From Xanthomonas boreopolis (lineage in GTDB: Bacteria; Pseudomonadota; Gammaproteobacteria; Xanthomonadales; Xanthomonadaceae): a stretch of DNA of 64,000 bases. Below, in pieces: positions 57,733 to 64,000 of the stretch (position 1 is the stretch's first letter; each line of letters begins with the position of its first letter). The notes under the pieces are model-generated. The model ran no database searches and was not told the origin of the DNA. It saw only the letters and a list, made by a program, of their open reading frames with translations. The translations under genes and the position numbers were made by a program. The stretch spans positions 36,780 through 100,779 of the forward strand of contig BNBA01000016.1 of NCBI GenBank assembly GCA_014654535.1, written 5' to 3'.

Positions 57733-59054
57733 GCCAAGCCGATCCCGCCGCGGACGCACAGCCGGTCTCCTACAAGGGCTGGCAGGGCATCCGCCGTGCC
57801 TTCGCCACGCCGTCCGCGGCGGCCATGGCCTTCCTCGGTTTCGGCAGCGGCCTGCCGTTCCTGCTGATCGCCTCGCAGACCCTGTCCACGCGCCTGCGCG
57901 ACGTCGGCCTGGACCTGGGCAGCATCGGCCTGATCAGCCTCGCCAGCTTCTTCTACCTGCTCAAGTTCCTGTGGGCGCCGCTGATCGACCGCTACGCCTT
58001 CCCGCTCACGGCGTTCCTGGGGCGCCGCCGCTCCTGGCTGCTGGTATCGCAGCTGGGCGTGATGGCGGGGCTGTTCGCGCTGGCGTTCTCGCGGCCGGAC
58101 CTGGGCGTGGCCGGGCTGGTGAGCTGGGTGCTGGTGGCCTCGTTCTGGGGTGCGACCCAGGACGCGGTGGTGGACGCCTACCGCATCGAGATCGCCCCGG
58201 AAAGCGCCCAGGCCGCTTTGGCCGCCACCTATACGCTGGGTTACCGGATCGGCCTGATCCTCGGCGGCGCCGGCGCCCTGTACCTGGCCGAGTTCCTCGG
58301 CTGGAGCTGGGCCTACGTGGCCATGTCGGGGCTGATGCTGCTGCCGGTCGCCACTACCCTGGCCTGCCGCGAGCCGGTCGCGCCGGAGGCGACGGTGGCG
58401 CGCCGGATCGACGTGGTCGGCGCGTTCTGGCAGCCGGTCGGCAGCTTCTTCGGCAGCAATGGCGTGGTGCTGGCGCTGGCGCTGCTGCTGTTCGTCGGCC
58501 TGTTCAAGTTCCCGGACCAGGTGATCGGGGTGATGGCCGGGCCGTTCTACCTGGATTCGGGCTACACCAAGGCCGACATCGCCACCGTCTCCAAGCTGTT
58601 CGGCGTGTGGATCGGCATCGTCGGCGCCTTCGCCGGCGGCGTGTGCCTGGCGGCGTTCGGGTTCCGCCGCATGCTGCTGGTCGCGGCCCTGGCGGTGGCG
58701 TTGTCCAACGTGGCCTACCTGTTGATGGCGCAGCACCCCGGCCAGGAGTGGGCGTTCTTCGCGGCGATCGGTGCCGACAACCTGTCGCAGGGGTTCGCCG
58801 GCACCGTGCTGGTGGCGTTCATGTCGTCGCTGACCGACCGCAACTTCACCGCGACCCAGTACGCCCTGCTGGCATCGCTGGCCAACCTGCCCGGCAAGTT
58901 CGTCGGCGGCGCGTCCGGGTTCATCGTCGAGGCGACCTCCTACAGCACCTTCTTCGTCCTGAGCGCGTTGACGGTGATCCCCACGCTGCTGCTGCTGGCG
59001 TGGCTGTGGCCGCATATCCGCGAACGCTCTTCGCCCGGCAAGGTGGCGGATTGA
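57729..59054 (+). CDS. ampG: AmpG-type muropeptide permease (MFS)
   Basis: The 441-residue protein has about 12 membrane spans and AmpG blocks: 'FLGFGSGLPFLLIASQTLST', 'LKFLWAPLIDRYAFPLTAFL', 'GATQDAVVDAYRIEIAP', 'FKFPDQVIGVMAGPFYLDSG' and 'NFTATQYALLASLANLPGKF'. It imports anhydromuropeptides from the periplasm for cell wall recycling. GTG at 57729 overlaps the preceding stop. AnmK, which uses the imported anhydro-sugar, is encoded 350 bases downstream on the other strand. Confidence 0.94.
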   Translation: MSQADPAADAQPVSYKGWQGIRRAFATPSAAAMAFLGFGSGLPFLLIASQTLSTRLRDVGLDLGSIGLISLASFFYLLKFLWAPLIDRYAFPLTAFLGRRRSWLLVSQLGVMAGLFALAFSRPDLGVAGLVSWVLVASFWGATQDAVVDAYRIEIAPESAQAALAATYTLGYRIGLILGGAGALYLAEFLGWSWAYVAMSGLMLLPVATTLACREPVAPEATVARRIDVVGAFWQPVGSFFGSNGVVLALALLLFVGLFKFPDQVIGVMAGPFYLDSGYTKADIATVSKLFGVWIGIVGAFAGGVCLAAFGFRRMLLVAALAVALSNVAYLLMAQHPGQEWAFFAAIGADNLSQGFAGTVLVAFMSSLTDRNFTATQYALLASLANLPGKFVGGASGFIVEATSYSTFFVLSALTVIPTLLLLAWLWPHIRERSSPGKVAD

Positions 59055-59119
59055 AAGACGCTGCCCAGTTGCCGATCATGCGCACCGGGGGATCCGGTAC
59101 GTCGTCGCTGGGGAGTGAC

Positions 59120-59347
59120 ATGACCGATCTGGTGTTGCGCGACATCGACCCGATGCTGGTGGACCGCATCCGGCGCATTTCCGTGGCGCGGGGCTGGACC
59201 CAGTACCAGACGGTCGTCAATCTGCTCGAACAAGGGCTGTTCGCCAGCGAACAGGAAGTCCATGGCGGACTGCGGCACCCGGAAGTGGATGCCCTCGCCG
59301 AGGCGATCGCTGCGCTCAAGGCCCTGCCGGCCGGCAGCGATTTCTGA
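59120..59347 (+). CDS. Small ribbon-helix-helix-like protein (75 aa)
   Basis: ATG at 59120 has GGGGAG upstream. The N-terminal 'LVLRDIDPMLVDRIRRISVA' followed by 'GWTQYQTVVNLLEQGLF' has the strand-helix-helix pattern of ribbon-helix-helix DNA-binding proteins such as antitoxins. The C-terminal 'HPEVDALAEAIAALKAL' is a short helix. No toxin partner is adjacent. It may be a stand-alone regulator. It lies 65 bases behind ampG. Confidence 0.75.
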   Translation: MTDLVLRDIDPMLVDRIRRISVARGWTQYQTVVNLLEQGLFASEQEVHGGLRHPEVDALAEAIAALKALPAGSDF

Positions 59348-59404
59348 TCCGTGCGGTCCCTGCGCGGGCAGGGACGGGCTATTGCGCATCCGGCCCGGTG
59401 CGGC

Positions 59405-60523
59405 TCAGGCCGGATGGATCGCGCCCAGGATGCGCGGCCCGCGCGCGCCGCTGACCGAAGGCAGGTTGGCCGGGCGTCCTGCCAGTGCCTCGGCGGCCAG
59501 CCAGGCGAAGCCCATCGCCTCCATGTAGTCCGGGTCCAGCCCGTGCGCCGCGCTCGACTCGACCACCGTGCCCGGCATCCGGGCCGCCAACCGGGCCATC
59601 AGCACCGGATTGCGCACGCCGCCGCCGCAGACCAGGACCCGGCGCGTATCCGGCTGCTGCCGGTGCAAGGCCTCTGCGACGGTCGCCACGGTGAGTTCCA
59701 GCAACGTCGCCTGCACGTCGGCGGCGGCGCGCGGCGTCGCCCCCAGGCGCGCCTCCACCCAGTCCAGGTGGAATTGTTCGCGGCCGGTGCTCTTCGGCGG
59801 CGGCAGTGCGAACCAGGGATCGGCGAGCAGGCCCGACAGCAGCGCCTCGTCCACCTGGCCGCTGGCCGCGAACGCGCCGCCGGCATCGAATGGTTGCCCG
59901 AGATGCCGCTGGCACCAGCTGTCGAGCAAGGCATTGGCCGGCCCGGTGTCGAAGCCGAGGATGGTGCCGGTGCGCGGGATCAGGGTGAGGTTGCCGATGC
60001 CGCCCAGGTTCAGCACGGCCCGGTCCTCGTCCGCGGCCCCGAGCATCGCTAGGTGGAAGGCCGGCATCAGCGGCGCGCCCTGGCCGCCGGCAGCGACGTC
60101 GCGGCGGCGGAAATCGGCCACCGTGGTGATCCCGGTCAGCTCTGCGATGCGGTGCGCATCGCCCAGTTGCCAGGTGAATGCCGGATCGGCCAGTGGGCGG
60201 TGCCGCACGGTCTGGCCATGCGAGCCGATCGCGCGGATGCGCGCGCGGTCCACCCCGCTCTGCGCGATCAGCCGGTTCGCCGCCTCGGCGAACGCGATGC
60301 CGACCTGCGCATCGAGCCGGCCCAGCACGTCCAGCGAGCCGGCATCGCCGCCCTGGCCGAGGGCGACCAGTTCCTCGCGCAGCGCCGGCTGCCAGGGCGC
60401 GGTCAGTCCGTCGACCAGTTCGCAGCGCGGACCGTCGCCTTCGTGGAAGCGGACCAGCGCGGCATCGATGCCATCGGCGCTGGTGCCGGACATCAGGCCG
60501 ATGAAGAAGGGAGCGGATGGCAT
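59405..60523 (-). CDS. anmK: Anhydro-N-acetylmuramic acid kinase
   Basis: The 372-residue ASKHA-fold kinase opens and phosphorylates 1,6-anhydro-MurNAc to MurNAc-6-phosphate. Motifs are '[18 protein letters not shown]' at the N-terminus, '[10 protein letters not shown]', '[13 protein letters not shown]', '[12 protein letters not shown]' and '[12 protein letters not shown]'. It works with AmpG in peptidoglycan recycling. No murQ is in the window. ATG at 60523 gives the standard N-terminus. Confidence 0.95.
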   Translation of the reverse strand: MPSAPFFIGLMSGTSADGIDAALVRFHEGDGPRCELVDGLTAPWQPALREELVALGQGGDAGSLDVLGRLDAQVGIAFAEAANRLIAQSGVDRARIRAIGSHGQTVRHRPLADPAFTWQLGDAHRIAELTGITTVADFRRRDVAAGGQGAPLMPAFHLAMLGAADEDRAVLNLGGIGNLTLIPRTGTILGFDTGPANALLDSWCQRHLGQPFDAGGAFAASGQVDEALLSGLLADPWFALPPPKSTGREQFHLDWVEARLGATPRAAADVQATLLELTVATVAEALHRQQPDTRRVLVCGGGVRNPVLMARLAARMPGTVVESSAAHGLDPDYMEAMGFAWLAAEALAGRPANLPSVSGARGPRILGAIHPA

Positions 60524-60629
60524 GCGTGGACCGGGCAGGGGAGACGGCGCAGCTTCGGTCCGCGCGCGCCTCGGGTCAATCGCGGCGGATGGCGGCAAGC
60601 ACCGGACGCGCGCTGCGCCCGGCGGCTCT

Positions 60630-62060
60630 TCAACCGCGGCTCTTCTCGCCCTTGCGGGCCGGCTTCTCGCCGCCGGCGTCGGCGAACATCAACTGCTCCA
60701 TGCCCTTGATGCGGGCCATCGCCGGCGTGGTCTGGGCGCGGAACGCGGCCAGCTCGGCGCCCTTCAGCGGCTCCGGTGGCGGCATCGTCACCGAGGCAGG
60801 GTTGCGCTGGGTGCCGTTGACGCGGAATTCGTAGTGCAGGTGCGGGCCGGTCGCCAGGCCGGTCATGCCGACGTAGCCGATCACCGTGCCCTGGTTGATG
60901 CGCTGCCCGGCCTTGACCTTGCCGAAGCGCGACATGTGCCCGTACAGCGTGCTGTAGCCTCGGCCATGGTCGAGGATCACCACGTTGCCGTAGCCGCGCT
61001 GCTGGCCGACGAACTGCACGCGCGCGTCGCCGGCGGCCATGATCGGCGTGCCCGACGGCGCCGCGTAGTCGATGCCCTTGTGCATCCGCATCGTGCCCAG
61101 CACCGGGTGCTTGCGCGCGCCGAAGGTCGAGCTGATCCGGCTGTACGCCACCGGCATGCGGATGAAGCTCTTCTTCAGCGGGCGGCCGTTGATGTCGAAG
61201 TACTCGGCCGGCTTGCCGGCGCGCTCGAAGCGGAAGCCGGTGTAGGTCTTGCCGCCCGTGGTGAACGTGGCGGCCAGGATCTTGCTGGTGTCGATGCGCT
61301 CGCCTTCGCGCCAGGTCTCGTCCATCACCACGCTGAAGCGGTCGCCCGGCTGCAGATCCTTGTCGAAGTCGATGTCGTACTTGAAGATCTCGTCGGTCAT
61401 CGTCGCCACCGCGGACAGCGGCAACCCGGCCTTGCCGGCGGCGGCGTAAAGCGAACTGGTGATCTCGCCGCTGGTGACGACGGTGCGGGTCACGGTCGCA
61501 CGCTCGGTCACCTTCTCGCGGATCGCGTCGCCCTGCAGCTGCAGCTCGATCCGGTGGCTGGGATCGCGATCGAACCGCAGCGCCCGCAACTGGCCCTGCT
61601 TGGGCAGGTCGAACGCCAGTTCGGCGCCGGGGCGCAGCTTGGTCAGCACGTCGCGGACGCCCGGGTGCTCCAGCACCTGGTACATCACCACGGTCGGGAT
61701 GCCCAGCTCGCCGAACAGGCTGCTCAGGGTCTGGCCCGGCTTGATGTGGACGATCTGCCAGCTGTCGCCGTGGGCCGGGGCCTTCTCGGCCAGCGACAGC
61801 GGCGGCAACGGCAGCGGCAGCGTGGAACGGCTGGCCAGCGACGGGTCGATCGCGTTGGAGAAGCCCGGCACGATCGTCGCCACCAGGGCCCCGATGGTCG
61901 CGAACAGGCTGGCGTGGATCCAGTGGCGGCGCGTCCAGCGCTCGTTGAATGCGGCGGGGAGATGCTGCTTGAGCCTTCGATGCAGGGCCGTGTCGTGGAG
62001 GACGTGGAGGCGTTCCCGGATGCGCTGTTTGCGTGCGCGGCCCTGTTCGGAGTTATGCAT
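60630..62060 (-). CDS. mepM: M23 peptidoglycan DD-endopeptidase, MepM-like
   Basis: The 476-residue protein has a basic cytosolic N-terminus, one membrane anchor (~48-70), a LysM-like/OapA-type region ('[18 protein letters not shown]') and a second Csd3-like domain. The C-terminal M23 (LytM) domain has '[15 protein letters not shown]' (HxxxD) and '[10 protein letters not shown]' (HxH), so the zinc site is complete. It should cut crosslinks to allow cell wall growth. It lies 106 bases after anmK on the same strand and is divergent from tyrS, a neighbour order I recall from Pseudomonas too. Confidence 0.93.
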   Translation of the reverse strand: MHNSEQGRARKQRIRERLHVLHDTALHRRLKQHLPAAFNERWTRRHWIHASLFATIGALVATIVPGFSNAIDPSLASRSTLPLPLPPLSLAEKAPAHGDSWQIVHIKPGQTLSSLFGELGIPTVVMYQVLEHPGVRDVLTKLRPGAELAFDLPKQGQLRALRFDRDPSHRIELQLQGDAIREKVTERATVTRTVVTSGEITSSLYAAAGKAGLPLSAVATMTDEIFKYDIDFDKDLQPGDRFSVVMDETWREGERIDTSKILAATFTTGGKTYTGFRFERAGKPAEYFDINGRPLKKSFIRMPVAYSRISSTFGARKHPVLGTMRMHKGIDYAAPSGTPIMAAGDARVQFVGQQRGYGNVVILDHGRGYSTLYGHMSRFGKVKAGQRINQGTVIGYVGMTGLATGPHLHYEFRVNGTQRNPASVTMPPPEPLKGAELAAFRAQTTPAMARIKGMEQLMFADAGGEKPARKGEKSRG

Positions 62061-62227
62061 CTACCGGTTCCTCTGCTCGAAGCGCGAGCTCAAACGCCGG
62101 TACCATAGAGACCCATCAACAGCGCGTCAAACCATTGAGCCTGTTCATTTTTTGCCTTGTCGTCGAATTAACCCACGTTTAACATCGCCGGCGATTTTGT
62201 GCGGCGCAGCGCCGCTGGAGCCCTCCT

Positions 62228-63439
62228 TTGTCCTCGATCGCAGATTCGCTCGCTCTCATCGGCCGCGGCGCCGACGAGATCCTCAAGCCCGAAGAGCTGG
62301 AAACCCGCCTGAAAAGCGGCCGCCCGTTGCGGGTGAAGGCCGGTTTCGATCCCACCGCGCCCGACCTGCACCTGGGCCATACCGTGCTGCTCAACAAGAT
62401 GCGGCAGTTCCAGGACCTCGGCCACCAGGTGATCTTCCTGATCGGCGACTTCACCGGCATGATCGGCGATCCCACCGGCAAGAACGTCACCCGCAAGCCG
62501 CTCACCCGCGAGGACGTGCTGGCCAACGCCCGCACCTACGAGGAGCAGGTCTTCAAGGTGCTGGACCGCGGGCGCACCGAGGTCCGCTTCAACTCCGAAT
62601 GGTTCGGCCGGATGAACGCGGCCGACATGATCAAGCTGGCCGCGCAGCACACCGTCGCGCGCATGCTCGAGCGCGACGACTTCGCCAAGCGCTTCGCCGC
62701 GCAGCAGTCGATCGCCATCCACGAGTTCCTCTACCCGCTGGTGCAGGGCTACGACTCGGTCGCCCTGGAGGCCGACGTCGAACTCGGCGGCACCGACCAG
62801 AAGTTCAACCTGCTGATGGGGCGCGGGCTGCAGGAGCACCATGGCCAGCCTGCCCAGGTCGTGCTGACCATGCCGTTGCTGGAAGGCCTGGACGGCGTCA
62901 ACAAGATGAGCAAGTCGCTGGGCAACTACATCGGCATCAGCGAGCCGGCCATCGACATCGTCACCAAGGCCATGAAGATCGGCGACGACCTGATGTGGCG
63001 CTGGATCGAACTGCTCAGCTTCGAGATCTCCGCCGCCGAGGCCAAGCGGCTGCGCGGCGACGTGGAGAGCGGCCAGCTCAACCCGCGCGACGTGAAGCTG
63101 CGCCTGGCCCGCGAACTGGCCACGCGCTTCCACGACGCGGCCGCCGCCGAGCAGGCCGTCGCCGGCTGGCATGCGGTGGTCACCGGGCAGGGCGATACCT
63201 CGCTGCTGCCGCTGCAGCAGGTCCAGGTGCCGGCCGAAGGCCTGCGCATCGCCGCGCTGCTGACCGCCGCCGGGCTGACGCCCAGCAACTCCGAGGCGAT
63301 GCGCAAGCTCAAGGAGCGCGCGGTACGGGTCGAGGGCGAAGTCGTCGAGGATCCGCAGCGCCAGTTCGCGCCGGGTTTCGAGGGCGTGATCCAGGTCGGC
63401 AAGCGCAATTTCGCGCGCGTGGCGTTGGTGGCGGGCTGA
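62228..63439 (+). CDS. tyrS: Tyrosyl-tRNA synthetase (TyrRS-Z type)
   Basis: The 403-residue class I synthetase has the HIGH motif as '[14 protein letters not shown]' and KMSKS as '[13 protein letters not shown]'. 'FDPTAPD' and the tyrosine site '[11 protein letters not shown]' are intact, and an S4-like RNA-binding C-terminus ends '[14 protein letters not shown]'. The start is TTG at 62228, which gives the N-terminus '[14 protein letters not shown]' expected from Xanthomonas. No ATG lies nearer. It sits directly upstream of the ribosomal RNA operon promoters, as in other xanthomonads. Confidence 0.95.
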   Translation: MSSIADSLALIGRGADEILKPEELETRLKSGRPLRVKAGFDPTAPDLHLGHTVLLNKMRQFQDLGHQVIFLIGDFTGMIGDPTGKNVTRKPLTREDVLANARTYEEQVFKVLDRGRTEVRFNSEWFGRMNAADMIKLAAQHTVARMLERDDFAKRFAAQQSIAIHEFLYPLVQGYDSVALEADVELGGTDQKFNLLMGRGLQEHHGQPAQVVLTMPLLEGLDGVNKMSKSLGNYIGISEPAIDIVTKAMKIGDDLMWRWIELLSFEISAAEAKRLRGDVESGQLNPRDVKLRLARELATRFHDAAAAEQAVAGWHAVVTGQGDTSLLPLQQVQVPAEGLRIAALLTAAGLTPSNSEAMRKLKERAVRVEGEVVEDPQRQFAPGFEGVIQVGKRNFARVALVAG

Positions 63440-63442
63440 GCG

Positions 63443-63474
63443 GCGGGCGGCGCGGAAAAATATTTCCCGCCGCC
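63443..63474 (+). terminator. Probable tyrS terminator
   Basis: GCGGCGGG and CCCGCCGC form outer arms, with an inner pairing GGAAA/TTTCC around AATA. The structure is centred about 20 bases after the tyrS stop. Confidence 0.45.
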
Positions 63475-63586
63475 TCTTCCCAAGCGCGGCAAAAGCGCCC
63501 ATACTTCCGCTCCTCCCGACACGGGTGCCTCGCAAAGCGCGGCAAACGGAAGGGTCCTCGAATCAACGACTTCAGCGACAAAGGTG

Positions 63587-63630
63587 TTGACGATTCGAGG
63601 AAGTGGCCGCAGAATGAGCGGCTCGCTTCG
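63587..63630 (+). promoter_or_regulatory. rRNA operon promoter P1 (weak -10)
   Basis: -35 TTGACG (63587-63592), 17-base spacer and -10-like CAGAAT (63610-63615) are followed by the repeated discriminator AGCGGCTCGCTTCG. This is the first of three tandem copies. Confidence 0.6.
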
Positions 63631-63683
63631 AGAGGGTCTTCGGACCGGATTGAAGTGGCGGCAACCTCCTCGGCGACGAGGGG

Positions 63684-63726
63684 TTGACGAGGTGGGAAAG
63701 TCCGCTATGATGGCGGGCTCGCTTCG
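63684..63726 (+). promoter_or_regulatory. rRNA operon promoter P2
   Basis: -35 TTGACG (63684-63689), 16-base spacer, -10 TATGAT (63706-63711), then GGCGGGCTCGCTTCG. It lies 97 bases after P1. Confidence 0.8.
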
Positions 63727-63784
63727 GCAAAAACCTTCGGGTGGCTGGGGCGGCAGGTTGAAGTCGGCGCCTCGCAACGAGGTG

Positions 63785-63828
63785 TTGACGGAAACGAAAA
63801 GCCGGCTATAATGGGCGGCTCGCTTCGA
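63785..63828 (+). promoter_or_regulatory. rRNA operon promoter P3
   Basis: -35 TTGACG (63785-63790), 16-base spacer, consensus -10 TATAAT (63807-63812), then GGGCGGCTCGCTTCG. It lies 101 bases after P2 and is the closest promoter to the 16S gene. Confidence 0.85.
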
Positions 63829-64000
63829 AGGAAACTTCGGGGCATGCGGGAAAGGCGCTGAGGCCGGCCCCGGGGTTCTTTGAAAGTGTGCGCAGGTAAT
63901 TTGTGCGGACGCCTGCAGGAAGGATGATTGTCCATCTTGCAGACGTTTAATCAAGCAACAAGTCAATTGCTTTGCAAGCGATACGTTGCCAGAGATTGGA
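63813..64000 (+). other. rRNA operon leader up to the 16S 5' end
   Basis: The sequence after P3 ends in CAGAGATTGGA, which normally runs directly into the AACTGAAGAGTTTGATC start of 16S rRNA. The window therefore stops at or a few bases before mature 16S. Only the leader is seen, so no rRNA gene is called. Confidence 0.75.
63875..63885 (+). promoter_or_regulatory. rRNA leader boxA-like antitermination site
   Basis: GTTCTTTGAAA resembles boxA. It is followed by GCAGG...CCTGC (about 63892-63923), a boxB-like hairpin, and CTTGCAGACGTTTAATCAAG further on. Confidence 0.65.

Overview
The window is a high-GC chromosomal stretch from a gammaproteobacterium, most likely the family Xanthomonadaceae/Lysobacteraceae (Xanthomonas, Lysobacter, Luteimonas or Pseudoxanthomonas relatives). 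The evidence is the tryptophan 2,3-dioxygenase, whose residue numbering matches the Xanthomonas enzyme, the order argS - SPOR protein, the order radC - coaBC - dut - algC with pyrE and an exonuclease III homologue next to it, tyrS directly upstream of a ribosomal RNA operon, and many family-style intergenic inverted repeats. There is no phage, insertion sequence, CRISPR array or tRNA gene that I can recognise. Most of the window is housekeeping, with a few accessory islands.

Layout. 1-2.5 kb: end of an SH3-like gene and the E1 beta and E1 alpha subunits of a 2-oxoacid dehydrogenase. 3-6.7 kb: a large secreted multidomain nuclease. 6.8-13.2 kb: aromatic amino acid catabolism (tryptophan 2,3-dioxygenase; HPPD and homogentisate dioxygenase with a divergent MarR regulator) around a POT peptide transporter and a thioredoxin-like lipoprotein. 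13.2-16.7 kb: a Ca2+/Na+ exchanger-like protein and an Lrp regulator divergent from a YjeH-type amino acid exporter. 16.7-22.7 kb: a six-gene Mrp (Pha) multisubunit cation/proton antiporter operon. 22.9-27 kb: an epimerase-like protein, a Mpo1-like protein, small hypotheticals, a LacI regulator and a UdgX-type uracil-DNA glycosylase. 27-30 kb: a FabR-like TetR regulator divergent from a ferredoxin reductase and a fatty acid desaturase. 30-35 kb: CBS protein, ComM, UbiK, P-II protein, a small kinase and spermidine synthase. 35.3-39.1 kb: arginine decarboxylase and a LysR/carboxymuconolactone decarboxylase/tautomerase set.

39.3-46.5 kb is the most unusual region. It holds a membrane acyltransferase, a possible 77-residue small protein, a free-standing four-domain non-ribosomal peptide synthetase (C-A-PCP-TE) whose adenylation domain carries the classic glycine specificity code, and a translationally coupled GT1 glycosyltransferase. 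No second module, aryl-carrier protein or phosphopantetheinyl transferase gene is present, so the likely product is a small acylated and glycosylated glycine derivative of unknown structure. This is the best candidate for an undescribed system.

46.6-64 kb returns to core genes: ydfG, a SPOR protein, argS, radC, coaBC-dut-algC (algC fused to a membrane sensor-like part), pyrE, exonuclease III, the muropeptide recycling pair ampG and anmK, an M23 endopeptidase and tyrS. The last ~420 bases hold three tandem promoters and a boxA-like leader. The window stops at, or just before, the 5' end of 16S rRNA.

At least three families of palindromic intergenic repeats recur between genes. Several divergent promoters carry clear operator-like palindromes or direct repeats.
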